Below the pieces are notes generated by a model. That model saw only the letters and a program-made list of their open reading frames with translations, made no database searches and had not been told where the DNA came from. A stretch of 64,000 nt of DNA, taken from assembly GCA_017501625.1 (NCBI GenBank), contig JAFVWO010000029.1:1-64000 (forward strand). The letters are read 5' to 3'. Positions 7,500-15,887 of this stretch are shown here, one piece after another. Source of the DNA: Alistipes sp. (lineage in GTDB: Bacteria; Bacteroidota; Bacteroidia; Bacteroidales; Rikenellaceae). Position 1 is the first letter of the stretch, and each line of letters opens with the position of its first letter. A program made the translations under genes and the position numbers.

Positions 7500-8465
7500 A
7501 TGAGAAAATTACATAGTTACGTATTCTTGGCTTTCGCCTTGGTGTCGGTAGCAATGGTTGCTTGGGCTATCATAGCAGGTTGGAATGCTCCCGACTCTGC
7601 AAAGATTGCCACAAGCACACCTCTTGTGCAGAAGTTCGACGCTAATGGTGTTGCTGTGAATACTGAGGATGACCAGCCCGTGCCCGTAGAGTCGGCACAG
7701 GAGGGTATCGAGGCGCTTGGCATCATCTTTGCCAACCAGCTCGACGAGGGTATCCTTACCCTTGATGCCATCGAGGCAGAGAAGGAGAAGCTTGCGAACA
7801 CTATCGAGAAGCTTATCCCCGAGTACGAGAAGAAGGTTTCAGACAACCGCGAGGCTGCTCTTGAGGCTCAGACTAAGGTTGAGGAGTTGAAGGCTAAGAA
7901 GAGCCTCGGCTACGCCGACAAGAAGGCTCTTGCTGCTGCCGAGCAGGTTCAGGCTGACTTCAAGGCTTTGAACGACACTCTTAACCAGCATAAGGAGAAT
8001 GTTGTCATCATGCAGGAGAACATCGAGGCCTCAATCAAGGCTAACGATGCCGCAAAACTCAATGCTGAGAACATGGTAAGCCTTGCTACGGCTATCCACT
8101 GGAACCTTATGTGGTTCTACTTCTTGATGGTATTCGCTGTTTGCTTCATCGTAATGAGCGCCATCTGGAACATGATGCTCAACGCCGGTGGTTTGAAGAA
8201 GACCATCTTGGCATTGGTTGTTGTTGTCGTTGTTGTTGCTGTATCATACTTCGTTGCTTCAAGCAATGGTTGGACAGAGGGTGCTACGTTGAAGGATGCT
8301 GCAGGTTACGACCTCGGTATCGGTACTGACCCCGCAACACGCACAGTATTCGGCACATTCGAGTATATGGTTGCCGACACAAGTATTTTGGTAACTTACA
8401 TCACATTCGCCGGTGCTGCATTGGCAGCCTTGTTCTCGGCTATTCGTGGTATTTATAAATCGTAG
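7500..8465 (+). CDS. Membrane coiled-coil protein in the exb operon
   Basis: A 321-residue protein I cannot name. It has an N-terminal membrane segment (about 7-27) and an extracytoplasmic or cytoplasmic region. A long charged helix rich in Glu, Lys and Ala (about 90-190) looks like a coiled coil. Three further membrane segments follow near 200-222, 231-252 (a run of Val) and 294-316. Similar proteins sit between ExbB and ExbD in Bacteroidales operons. The position, 33 bases after exbB and 3 bases before exbD, indicates cotranscription and a part in the same energy-coupling complex. A role as a scaffold or GldL-like motor partner is inference only. Confidence 0.8.
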   Translation: MRKLHSYVFLAFALVSVAMVAWAIIAGWNAPDSAKIATSTPLVQKFDANGVAVNTEDDQPVPVESAQEGIEALGIIFANQLDEGILTLDAIEAEKEKLANTIEKLIPEYEKKVSDNREAALEAQTKVEELKAKKSLGYADKKALAAAEQVQADFKALNDTLNQHKENVVIMQENIEASIKANDAAKLNAENMVSLATAIHWNLMWFYFLMVFAVCFIVMSAIWNMMLNAGGLKKTILALVVVVVVVAVSYFVASSNGWTEGATLKDAAGYDLGIGTDPATRTVFGTFEYMVADTSILVTYITFAGAALAALFSAIRGIYKS

Positions 8466-8468
8466 TTT

Positions 8469-9065
8469 ATGGCAAAAGCTAAGAAAAAGGCTGGAGAGAT
8501 TAACTCCAGTTCAATGGCGGATATCGCGTTCCTGCTGTTGATATTCTTCTTGGTGACAACTACGATGGATGTCGACACAGGTATGAAGCGAACGCTTCCG
8601 CCTTGGATCGACCCGACAGAGCAGCAGAACGATGTTGACGTAAACGAGCGTAACGTACTTAAGGTAAACGTATCACGTAGTGGTGCTATCATGGTTGGTA
8701 CGGAGGAGTACCGCTCAAGCGACTTGCGTCGTAGCGGCGAGCACTCACGTCTCTCTCGCGAGGTATACTTCTTCCTTGTAGATCCCGAAAGATCAAACAA
8801 GAAGGATACCGAGATTGACGGCGGCACGTACAAAGTCAGCGAGGGTCTGGTATCTCTTAAGGCCGACGATGAAACAGAGTATAAGGTATATCTCAAGGTG
8901 CAGGATGAGCTTACTCACGCCTTCAGCCTCTATCGCGACGACGTATCGCGTCAGGTATATGGCAAGGCGTATGACGAGTTGGACGACATTCAGGCCGGTA
9001 ACATCCGCAAGGCTGTACCTATGAAGATATCTGAGGCAGAACCTAACGATCAAACAAAGAAGTAG
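8469..9065 (+). CDS. exbD: ExbD/TolR-family biopolymer transport protein
   Basis: Partner of ExbB in proton-driven energy transduction. The protein has 198 residues. A basic N terminus is followed by one membrane helix (about 15-37, MADIAFLLLIFFLVTTTM). This helix contains the Asp that carries protons in the family. A periplasmic domain of about 150 residues follows and is longer than in the usual ExbD (about 140 total). It is four bases behind the coiled-coil membrane gene and three bases ahead of a second exbD, so the four genes form one transcript. Confidence 0.88.
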   Translation: MAKAKKKAGEINSSSMADIAFLLLIFFLVTTTMDVDTGMKRTLPPWIDPTEQQNDVDVNERNVLKVNVSRSGAIMVGTEEYRSSDLRRSGEHSRLSREVYFFLVDPERSNKKDTEIDGGTYKVSEGLVSLKADDETEYKVYLKVQDELTHAFSLYRDDVSRQVYGKAYDELDDIQAGNIRKAVPMKISEAEPNDQTKK

Positions 9066-9067
9066 TT

Positions 9068-9529
9068 ATGGCAGTAATGGCAAAAAAGGGCAAGCGTGAA
9101 GTGCCCGCTATGTCGACATCATCACTTCCCGACATCGTGTTTATGCTTCTGTTCTTCTTCATGGCAGCAACAACGATGCGTGAGGTAGATCCGTTGGTTT
9201 CGGTGCAGATGCCCGAGGCTATCGAGATTACTGAGCTCGACAAGAAGAATCTTGTGAACATTTGGATGGGTAAGCCCCTTGGCGCAGCTAAGGGTGAGGA
9301 TGCGTTGAAGATTCAGCTCAACGACCAGACCCGTGAAGTAGAGGATATCCGAGACTTTATCTCGGCAACGACGGTAACCAAGGGCGTAGGTCCCAAGGAC
9401 ATCGTTGTTAACCTTCGTGTGGATGAGGGTGCAACAGTAGGTAAGCTCACAGCTGTAAAGCAGGAGCTCCGTAAGGCTGAGGCGCTCAACATCGCCTACG
9501 CAGCACGCGCAAACGAGACACAGCACTAA
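9068..9529 (+). CDS. exbD: Second ExbD/TolR-family protein
   Basis: A 153-residue ExbD-like protein with one membrane helix (about 19-37, SLPDIVFMLLFFFMAATTM) that keeps the conserved Asp. A compact periplasmic domain follows, with a typical ending in which charged strands alternate with helices. It is shorter than the first ExbD and differs in the soluble part, so it is not a recent duplicate. Two different ExbD subunits with one ExbB is a common Bacteroidetes arrangement. ATG at 9068 is used; an in-frame ATG at 9077 is also possible. A strong terminator follows. Confidence 0.88.
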   Translation: MAVMAKKGKREVPAMSTSSLPDIVFMLLFFFMAATTMREVDPLVSVQMPEAIEITELDKKNLVNIWMGKPLGAAKGEDALKIQLNDQTREVEDIRDFISATTVTKGVGPKDIVVNLRVDEGATVGKLTAVKQELRKAEALNIAYAARANETQH

Positions 9530-9550
9530 TAGGTATATCCAACCTAACAA

Positions 9551-9580
9551 AAGAGAGGCTCGAATAATCGAGCCTCTCTT
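9551..9580 (+). terminator. Terminator of the exb operon
   Basis: AAGAGAGGCTCGA (9551-9563) and TCGAGCCTCTCTT (9568-9580) make a perfect 13-bp stem with a 4-base loop, continuing into TTTTGTTGTT. Confidence 0.93.
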
Positions 9581-9673
9581 TTGTTGTTATATGGGATGAT
9601 TGGGGCGCTGCATCAATGATTAGGTGATGATAAAAATTATCCTCTTTGCGCCACCACAAGTAAATCACTGTGG

Positions 9674-10048
9674 TTACAAATCCGCCTTCCAGAGCCCATG
9701 AAGATTGCAATACTCGTATACAGCAACAGGCTTATCCTCGCCAATGAATATCTCGGCAGAAGGTGTATCCGTAAGGTCTACACGTATGCCGCCACGCTCC
9801 GTCTCTACGTATACGAATGCAATATGGTGCTCATCGGTCATGGGATGGGGCACACTACCAACATCTACCCTTAGGCGACCATCACCAAGAAGCGTAACCA
9901 CAGGTACATGCTTCTCGCCACTGGCATCTACCGTGTTAGGCACAAGCTCCTCCATCTTCTGACCACAACATACCACGGGGACCTTCGAATCGACAACCTT
10001 ATGTATCACATTGCCGCAAACATTGCACTTATAAAATCTTGTTTTCAT
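9674..10048 (-). CDS. dfx: Desulfoferrodoxin (superoxide reductase)
   Basis: Reduces superoxide to peroxide without making oxygen; an oxygen-defence enzyme of anaerobes. The protein has 124 residues, normal for the two-centre form. The N-terminal desulforedoxin centre shows CNVC and the CC pair (VVCCGQ). The superoxide-reducing iron centre shows GEKHVP, HPMTDEHHI and the C-terminal YCNLHGLW with the Cys and His ligands. It is monocistronic by appearance: its promoter lies at 10090-10120, and a convergent exb terminator lies downstream. Confidence 0.95.
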   Translation of the reverse strand: MKTRFYKCNVCGNVIHKVVDSKVPVVCCGQKMEELVPNTVDASGEKHVPVVTLLGDGRLRVDVGSVPHPMTDEHHIAFVYVETERGGIRVDLTDTPSAEIFIGEDKPVAVYEYCNLHGLWKADL

Positions 10049-10089
10049 AGTATTACACTTTTTAGTATTATTGTTTCATCTTTACACTG

Positions 10090-10120
10090 CAAAAATAAGA
10101 CAAAAAATGGTCATTGTCAA
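10090..10120 (-). promoter_or_regulatory. Promoter of desulfoferrodoxin gene
   Basis: On the minus strand TTGA (10117-10120), 19 bases and TATTTTTG (10090-10097) match the -33/-7 pair. Confidence 0.7.
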
Positions 10121-10204
10121 GCTAAAAATTTTTATACAGATATAAGCATGGCCTATACCTCGCATTTTAAGCATAGGCCACAGCAATATATTTAGTAAAA
10201 TATA

Positions 10205-13081
10205 TTAGTGCGCTGCCAACCAGCTATCACCACTATTGACCTCGGCAATAAGTGGCACGCGAAGCACCGCAACGCTCTCCATAGCCTCCTTGACGATACG
10301 CTTCACAGCCTCGAGTTCAGTACGTAGAGTGTCGATGACAACCTCATCGTGAACCTGCATAATCATCTTCGAGCGTATGCCCTCAGCAACGAAGCGACGA
10401 CGTATCTCCACCATTGCAAGCTTCATTATGTCGGCCGCTGAGCCCTGAATAGGGGCATTTATGGCGTTGCGCTCGGCAACACCACGCACGGTGCGATTTG
10501 ACGAGGTGATGTCGTGAAGTATACGTCGGCGACCAAACATGGTCACAACGTAACCATCACTTGCCGCCTTTTGTATGGCACCATCCATATATGCCTTAAC
10601 CGCAGGGTACGATGCAAAGTAGTTCTCAATAAGCTCCTTAGCCTCACGATTTGGAATGTCGAGGCGCTGAGCAAGGCCAAAGGCCGAGATACCATATATG
10701 ATGCCGAAATTAGCAGTCTTAGCCCTACGACGCTCGTCAGAGGTGACATCGTCGGCACTCTTATGGAATAGTCGCGCGGCAGTGGCAGAGTGAATGTCGT
10801 CACCACGCATGAAGGCATCAATAAGAGCCTCATCGCCACTCAGGTGCGCCATAAGGCGCAGCTCAATCTGCGAGTAGTCGGCAGCAACCAACACATGGTC
10901 GGAATCCGAGGCCACGAAGGCCTCGCGAATAGGCTTGCCGAGGTTATCACGTATGGGGATATTTTGAAGGTTGGGGTTAGTGGACGAGAGTCGCCCCGTA
11001 GCCGTAACCGCCTGGTTGTATGACGTATGTATGCGCCCCGAGATGCGATTTACGAGCTCGGGCAGAGCATCGACGTAGGTTGAGAGCAGCTTCTTAACAC
11101 CGCGATATTCGAGCACCTTGCCAACAATCGGGAAATCGTGGGCAAAGCCCTGAAGATACTCCTCGTCGGTAGAGAACTGCTTCATCTTCGTCATCTTGGG
11201 CTTCTCGGTGATGCGCAGCTTACCAAAGAGCACCTCGCCGAGCTGTCGCGATGAGTTTATATTGAGCGTAGGCTCGTCTGCCGCCGTGCGCACCTCCTCC
11301 TCCAAGCGTTGCAGCATCGCCCTAAGGCCCACGGCATAGTCGCGCAGTCGCCCAACGTCAATAGATACGCCCTCGAGCTCCATGTCGGCAAGCACATCAA
11401 TCATAGGCTCCTCGATGTCGAAGTAGAGCTTCGTCATGCCGAGCTGCTCGACCTCACGGTACAACACCTCCTTGAGCCTCAGCGTCACATCGGCATCCTC
11501 GGCAGCATACTCCGCAACACGCTCTACGCCTACCATATCCATCGTCAGCTGCTTTGCACCCTTGCCTATAAGTGTCTCAATAGCTATGGGCGTATAGTTG
11601 AGATAGCGCTCGGCAAGGAAGTTCATATTGTGGCGCGACTCAGCGTCGACGAGGTAGTGTAACAACATAGTATCTATCTTCTTGCCGCGCAACTCTATAC
11701 CCAAGCCACGCAATACCATAAGGTCGAACTTAATGTTTTGGCCTATCTTTGCGATATTTTCATCCTCAAACAATGGGCGTAGTATCTCTACATAGTGTGC
11801 CGTCACTGCACTATCAGCAGTGAATGGCAGATACCACGCCTTGAAGGGCTCCGCTGCAAACGACATACCGACTATGCGGCTCGTAATGGGGTCGAGCCCC
11901 GTAGTCTCGGTATCGAAGCAAAACTCCTTAAATCTACCGAGATAAGCACACAAGTCGCGCAGCTCCTCAGCATTGTGTATCGTGCGATAATCGTGTGGCG
12001 TTGTAGCTATGGTATGCATGCCCGTGAGCTCCTCCACGGTGGCATCTTCTACCTGAGGTGCAGGCAGCGTAGTCGCCATCGTAGCGAAGAGGTCACCCTG
12101 ACCCTCAAGGCTAGCACGGCGCTTCGCCTCGGCCTTGGCACGTGCCACCTCCTGAAGTTGTATCTGAGGGGCCTGTGTTGGGTGTGACGGTGTAGGCTCA
12201 ATAGGCGCAACATTCTCTAAATCGCGCATGAAAGATGAGAAGTTAAGCTCGGCATATAGCCCGCGTAGCAGCGTATAGTTCGGCTCGCATATTCTCAGAG
12301 CCTCCTCGTCCAACTCTATAGGCACATCCAAGCGTATGGTCGTAAGCTCCTTGCTTAGAAGCAGCTTATCGCCCCACTCGGCAATGTTCTTACCCGTCTT
12401 ACCACCAATCTTATCCGCATTGGCCAATATATTCTCTGCCGTGCCCCACTCACGAACAAGCTTCGTGGCACCCTTCTCGCCAATGCCGGGAACACCCGGA
12501 ATGTTGTCCGACGAGTCGCCCCACAATGCCAACATATCGCGCACAAGCAGAGGCTCCGTAAAGCCGTACTTAGCCTCTATGGCCGCACGGTCGACAATCT
12601 CACGCTCATCGCCCTTCTGCTTGTATATCACGCAGTTATCATCTACAAGCTGGCCATAGTCCTTGTCGGGCGACACCATGAAGACACTATACCCGGCCTC
12701 GGCGCCACGCTTCGCGAGTGTGCCGATGACATCATCGGCCTCAAAGCCCGCAACCTCCAAGATAGGGATGTTCATCGCCTCCAAAAGACGTTTAACGTAT
12801 GGCACCGAGAGCTTTATATCCTCGGGCGTGGGGGGACGGTTGGCCTTATACTCCGCAAACATCTCGCGACGGAAGCATCCGCCCGGAGGGTCGAAGGCTA
12901 CGCCTATGAGGTCGGGCTTCTCTCGCTTGAGGATGTCGCGCAAGAACTTCGTAAAGCCAAATACCACGGAGGTGTTCAGTCCATCACGATTGCGCATAGG
13001 CCGTCCCATGAAGGCATAGTAATACTTGAATATCAACGCATAAGCATCGACAAGATATAGCGTTTTTCGCATCATGTTCAT
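10205..13081 (-). CDS. polA: DNA polymerase I
   Basis: Fills gaps and removes primers in repair and replication. About 958 residues, with all three domains. The N-terminal 5' nuclease includes EYKANRP and FEADDVIGTLA. The 3'-5' exonuclease has an intact DTETTGLD and YAAEDADVT, so proofreading is probably active. The polymerase shows DYSQIELRLMAH, the O-helix RRAKTANFGIIYG, and VHDEVV. Start codons in a cluster (TTG 13084, ATG 13081, 13075, 13072) all overlap or abut the queD stop (TAA at 13085-13087), so translation is probably coupled. I chose 13081 but 13075 or 13072 are equally possible. Confidence 0.95.
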   Translation of the reverse strand: MNMMRKTLYLVDAYALIFKYYYAFMGRPMRNRDGLNTSVVFGFTKFLRDILKREKPDLIGVAFDPPGGCFRREMFAEYKANRPPTPEDIKLSVPYVKRLLEAMNIPILEVAGFEADDVIGTLAKRGAEAGYSVFMVSPDKDYGQLVDDNCVIYKQKGDEREIVDRAAIEAKYGFTEPLLVRDMLALWGDSSDNIPGVPGIGEKGATKLVREWGTAENILANADKIGGKTGKNIAEWGDKLLLSKELTTIRLDVPIELDEEALRICEPNYTLLRGLYAELNFSSFMRDLENVAPIEPTPSHPTQAPQIQLQEVARAKAEAKRRASLEGQGDLFATMATTLPAPQVEDATVEELTGMHTIATTPHDYRTIHNAEELRDLCAYLGRFKEFCFDTETTGLDPITSRIVGMSFAAEPFKAWYLPFTADSAVTAHYVEILRPLFEDENIAKIGQNIKFDLMVLRGLGIELRGKKIDTMLLHYLVDAESRHNMNFLAERYLNYTPIAIETLIGKGAKQLTMDMVGVERVAEYAAEDADVTLRLKEVLYREVEQLGMTKLYFDIEEPMIDVLADMELEGVSIDVGRLRDYAVGLRAMLQRLEEEVRTAADEPTLNINSSRQLGEVLFGKLRITEKPKMTKMKQFSTDEEYLQGFAHDFPIVGKVLEYRGVKKLLSTYVDALPELVNRISGRIHTSYNQAVTATGRLSSTNPNLQNIPIRDNLGKPIREAFVASDSDHVLVAADYSQIELRLMAHLSGDEALIDAFMRGDDIHSATAARLFHKSADDVTSDERRRAKTANFGIIYGISAFGLAQRLDIPNREAKELIENYFASYPAVKAYMDGAIQKAASDGYVVTMFGRRRILHDITSSNRTVRGVAERNAINAPIQGSAADIMKLAMVEIRRRFVAEGIRSKMIMQVHDEVVIDTLRTELEAVKRIVKEAMESVAVLRVPLIAEVNSGDSWLAAH

Positions 13082-13084
13082 CAA

Positions 13085-13537
13085 TTAGAGGTTATCCACA
13101 GCATACCACTCGGCATACGACGTGGCTGTCTCGTGCAGCTTCAGCGCACAGAGCTCCACCTCGTCGGGGAGGGCTCCAAGAAGCCTCTCGGCAAAGTCGG
13201 CAAGCATATTCTCGCACGTAGGTTGATACTCCGTGAGCACCACCTTCGAGAACTGCATGCCTAACGCTTCGGCCACCTCTTCGGCACGCTCCGAGCGTCG
13301 CATCATGAAGGCATGGTCGAGGCGGTCGACAATCTGCTCGTTAACTATGCGCTTGAGTATGCCAAAATCCATTACCATGCCGAGCTTCGGCGAGTCGGCA
13401 TCGGTCTGCGGCTCACCCTTGACGGTAACAAATAGGCGGTACGAGTGGCCGTGAATCTCGCGGCAGAGGCCATCATAGCCCTCGAGCATGTGTGCTGCCT
13501 CGAAAGTAAACTCCTTAGTAAGTCTTATTATTGACAT
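13085..13537 (-). CDS. queD: 6-carboxytetrahydropterin synthase (QueD, PTPS family)
   Basis: Converts dihydroneopterin triphosphate to 6-carboxytetrahydropterin in queuosine synthesis. About 150 residues. Zinc ligands are visible as His in FEAAHML and the pair in IHGHSY. The catalytic Cys sits just before (GLCREIHGHSY), and the His of RLDHAF and the Glu near the end of KLHETATSYAEW complete the site. The start MSIIRLTKEF at 13537 is preferred over the upstream in-frame start at 13576, because the nearest -7 box is at 13566-13573. Upstream lie three 87-bp repeats, each with a -7 box. polA follows directly. Confidence 0.9.
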   Translation of the reverse strand: MSIIRLTKEFTFEAAHMLEGYDGLCREIHGHSYRLFVTVKGEPQTDADSPKLGMVMDFGILKRIVNEQIVDRLDHAFMMRRSERAEEVAEALGMQFSKVVLTEYQPTCENMLADFAERLLGALPDEVELCALKLHETATSYAEWYAVDNL

Positions 13538-13552
13538 CGCTGTGTGGTTTAT

Positions 13553-13826
13553 ATCGTTACGATGACAAAGATACAAAAAAGAATTGACAATGCATCACTT
13601 CCAACATTAAGAGGTGTAATGCGACAATGAAGAAAGACCATCGTTACGATGGCAAAGATACGAAAAAGAAATGACAATGCATCACTTCCAACATTGAGAG
13701 ATGCAATGCGACAATGTAGAAGGACCATCGTTACGATGGCAAAGATACGAAAAAGAGTTGACAATGCATCACTTCCCACATTAAGAGGTGTAATGCGACA
13801 ATGAAGAAAGACCATCGTTACGATGG
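13553..13826 (-). repeat. Three 87-bp direct repeats carrying promoter boxes before queD
   Basis: Units begin at 13553, 13640 and 13727, with a 13-base partial fourth at 13814. The period is exactly 87. Each full unit holds TATCTTTG on the minus strand (13566-13573, 13653-13660, 13740-13747), a match to the Bacteroidetes -7 box. Just downstream of the box is CCATCGT-N-ACGATGG, a 7-bp inverted repeat that is perfect in the inner copies. No -33 box is seen at the usual distance. As 87 is a multiple of three the repeats leave an open frame (13549-13836), which I do not regard as a gene. Confidence 0.85.
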
Positions 13827-13880
13827 CTGTTCTCAATCAATTTCTTGGGAGAGGGGCTAATTTGGTGCTTCACAAAAGGA

Positions 13881-13921
13881 TACCCCTCGGGATAGTACTA
13901 AAACGTACAACCCGAGGGGTA
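13881..13921 (-). terminator. Hairpin terminator with GTAC-GTAC apical core
   Basis: TACCCCTCGGG (13881-13891) pairs with CCCGAGGGGTA (13911-13921). The loop holds GTAC (13895-13898) and GTAC (13905-13908), which can pair with each other. On the minus strand a T-rich run follows, so it can end the kbl transcript. A second small hairpin (13931-13952, GGG..GCCT/AGGC..CCC) lies between it and the kbl stop. A related pair occurs at 46722-46810. Confidence 0.8.
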
Positions 13922-13965
13922 GAGTTTTTAGGGATGTGCCTAAGTAGGCCCCTTATCGCAAGAAA

Positions 13966-15153
13966 TTACTTGAGAACGTTGAGCTTCTTGCCCACCTTAA
14001 CAAAGGCCTCAACGCAACGGTCAAGCTGCTCGGTAGTATGACCTGCCGACACCTGAACGCGAATACGTGCCTGACCCTTAGGTACTACGGGGTAGTAGAA
14101 GCCTGTCACGAATACACCCTCCTGCTGCAACTCTGCTGCGAAGTCCTGAGAGAGCTTAGCATCGTAGAGCATAACGGCACATATAGCCGACTGCGTAGGC
14201 TTGATGTCGAAGCCTGCGGCAACCATCTTTGAGCGGAAGTGCTCAACATTAGCCACGAGCTTGTCGTGAAGAGCGTCGCTCTCCTCGAGCATCTTAAACA
14301 TCTCGATAGAAGCGCCCACAACGGCAGGGGGCAACGAGTTAGAGAAGAGGTAGGGACGTGAGCGCTGGCGGAGCATGTCGATAATCTCCTTGCGACCCGT
14401 CGTGAAGCCACCCACAGCACCACCAAAGGCCTTACCGAGAGTTCCGGTGAGGATGTCTACCTTACCGCGGAGGTCGTAGAGCTCGGTGATACCGCGGCCT
14501 GTCTTACCAAGGACACCTGCCGAGTGACACTCGTCAACCATAACAAGAGCATCATATTTCTCTGCCAACTCGCAAATATTATCCAGCGGAGCAGCGTTAC
14601 CGTCCATCGAGAATACACCGTCGGTAACGATGATGCGGAAGCGCTGTGCCTGTGCCTGCTTCAAGCACTCCTCCAACTCTGCCATGTCGGCATTGGCGTA
14701 GCGATAGCGCTGAGCCTTGCATAGGCGCACACCGTCGATGATAGATGCGTGGTTGAGAGCATCAGAGATGATAGCATCCTCGGCTGTGAAGAGGGGCTCG
14801 AAGACACCACCGTTAGCATCGAAGCATGCTGCATAGAGGATGGTATCCTCCGTGCCAAAGTAGTCGGCGATAGCCTTCTCAAGCTCCTTGTGCATATCCT
14901 GACAACCACAAATGAAACGTACAGACGACATACCGAAGCCACGCTCATCCATAGCGCGCTTAGCTGCGTCGATAAGACGCTGGTTATCCGAGAGGCCGAG
15001 GTAGTTGTTGGCGCAGAAGTTCAACACGGGGCGGTTAGCCACGTCTATCTCCGCACGCTGGGGCGACTCGATAATACGCTCGGTCTTGTACAAGCCGGCA
15101 GCCTTAATCTCGGCCAGCTCGTTCTGCAAATGCTGCTGAAATTTTCCGTACAT
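13966..15153 (-). CDS. kbl: Glycine C-acetyltransferase (2-amino-3-ketobutyrate CoA ligase)
   Basis: PLP enzyme that cleaves 2-amino-3-ketobutyrate with CoA to glycine and acetyl-CoA in threonine breakdown. The protein has 395 residues, the normal length. Landmarks are NFCANNYLGLS near 45, MSSVRFICG, the DECHSAG motif with the PLP-contacting Asp (about 210), and the PLP lysine in GTLGKAFGG (about 242). AONS-family relatives (bioF, spt) share the fold, but the N terminus (MYGKFQQHLQNELAEIKAAGLYK) fits Kbl best. No tdh gene is adjacent. It has its own promoter at 15247-15277. Confidence 0.9.
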   Translation of the reverse strand: MYGKFQQHLQNELAEIKAAGLYKTERIIESPQRAEIDVANRPVLNFCANNYLGLSDNQRLIDAAKRAMDERGFGMSSVRFICGCQDMHKELEKAIADYFGTEDTILYAACFDANGGVFEPLFTAEDAIISDALNHASIIDGVRLCKAQRYRYANADMAELEECLKQAQAQRFRIIVTDGVFSMDGNAAPLDNICELAEKYDALVMVDECHSAGVLGKTGRGITELYDLRGKVDILTGTLGKAFGGAVGGFTTGRKEIIDMLRQRSRPYLFSNSLPPAVVGASIEMFKMLEESDALHDKLVANVEHFRSKMVAAGFDIKPTQSAICAVMLYDAKLSQDFAAELQQEGVFVTGFYYPVVPKGQARIRVQVSAGHTTEQLDRCVEAFVKVGKKLNVLK

Positions 15154-15246
15154 TGTCTTAAATAGTTTTAGTTATTGTTGTGAATGTTTCCTTCTCTCGG
15201 ACTGCGTCATGTCACTCTGCAATCAGTATCGCGACACAACACGTTA

Positions 15247-15277
15247 CAAAGATACTAATTTTTGGCATAAAAACAAC
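15247..15277 (-). promoter_or_regulatory. Promoter of kbl
   Basis: Minus strand: GTTG (15274-15277), 19 bases and TATCTTTG (15247-15254). The leader to the ATG at 15153 is about 85 bases. Confidence 0.75.
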
Positions 15278-15337
15278 CTCCTCGACAAGAAAATAACACA
15301 TTCACCGCAACATATATGGTGGTAATGGTACGAGAAA

Positions 15338-15368
15338 GGGCTGACTAAGAAGTAAACTTAGCCAGCCC
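15338..15368 (-). terminator. Hairpin with GACTAA core after cysteine-rich lipoprotein
   Basis: GGGCTGACTAAG (15338-15349) pairs with CTTAGCCAGCCC (15357-15368) with one wobble or mismatch. It lies about 30 bases beyond the stop of the minus-strand lipoprotein gene and belongs to the same hairpin family as 1525-1556. Confidence 0.75.
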
Positions 15369-15396
15369 AAATACATCGGGAGTGAATAAAAGAGGA

Positions 15397-15669
15397 TTAC
15401 TTCGTGCACTCACCCTCGCAGCAAGGCTTCTCCTCTGCGCAGTTCTCGCCCTCGCAGCAAGCCTTCTCCTCAGCGCAGTTCTCGCCCTCGCAGCAAGCCT
15501 CCTCAGCGCAGCACTCGCCCTCGCAGCATGCCTCCTCAGCAGCGCACTCTGCACAGCACTCCGTTGCAGCAGCCTCCTCCTGAGACTCCTCAGCCTTCTT
15601 CTGCTCGCCACCGCAAGCAACCATTGATACAGCAGCAAATAAAATTGCAAATGCAAAAATCTTCTTCAT
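15397..15669 (-). CDS. Cysteine-rich repeat lipoprotein, possibly metal-binding
   Basis: A 90-residue protein with signal peptide and lipobox ending at Cys19 (SMVACGG). A short Glu/Lys/Ala spacer follows. The rest is four tandem units of about 11-12 residues built on CCEGExCAEE, which give 16 further cysteines, mostly in CC pairs next to glutamates. The base composition and the near-identical units point to slippage-driven growth. Mature protein would be a small lipid-anchored thiol and carboxylate cluster. Metal binding, in the manner of a metallothionein, is inference; a redox buffer or a cross-linked coat peptide is also possible. It appears monocistronic, with a promoter 220 bases upstream and a terminator downstream. 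The opposite strand is also open, but that is a product of the repeats. Confidence 0.85.
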   Translation of the reverse strand: MKKIFAFAILFAAVSMVACGGEQKKAEESQEEAAATECCAECAAEEACCEGECCAEEACCEGENCAEEKACCEGENCAEEKPCCEGECTK

Positions 15670-15887
15670 AGCTATAAAGTTTTAGTAAATAAATGTACTT
15701 CCTATTAAATTATATGTTAGTCGTTATCGGCAGGTTTTGCTATTAACGCCCTTGAATTTACGTTGCAATCTTTCCCCTCTTGCCCCTCTTTCCTCGGCTA
15801 CAACGCCCGCATTGCACCCTTGGACCAAGATGAAAAATATCTTCAACTTCTACGCGGCTAAACGCCTAAAACCCACTTTAACAATCG

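Noticed and set aside
13553..13826. 87-bp repeats as a CRISPR array
   Set aside because: The units are direct tandem copies with no unique spacers, and there are no cas genes in the window.
13549..13836. Open frame of 95 codons across the 87-bp repeats
   Set aside because: The frame is open only because the period is a multiple of three; it contains promoter boxes and an inverted repeat, has no ribosome site, and overlaps the queD leader.
15382..15627. Leucine/alanine-rich frame opposite the cysteine-repeat lipoprotein
   Set aside because: It is the antisense of the GAG/TGC-rich repeats. The real strand has a signal peptide and lipobox.
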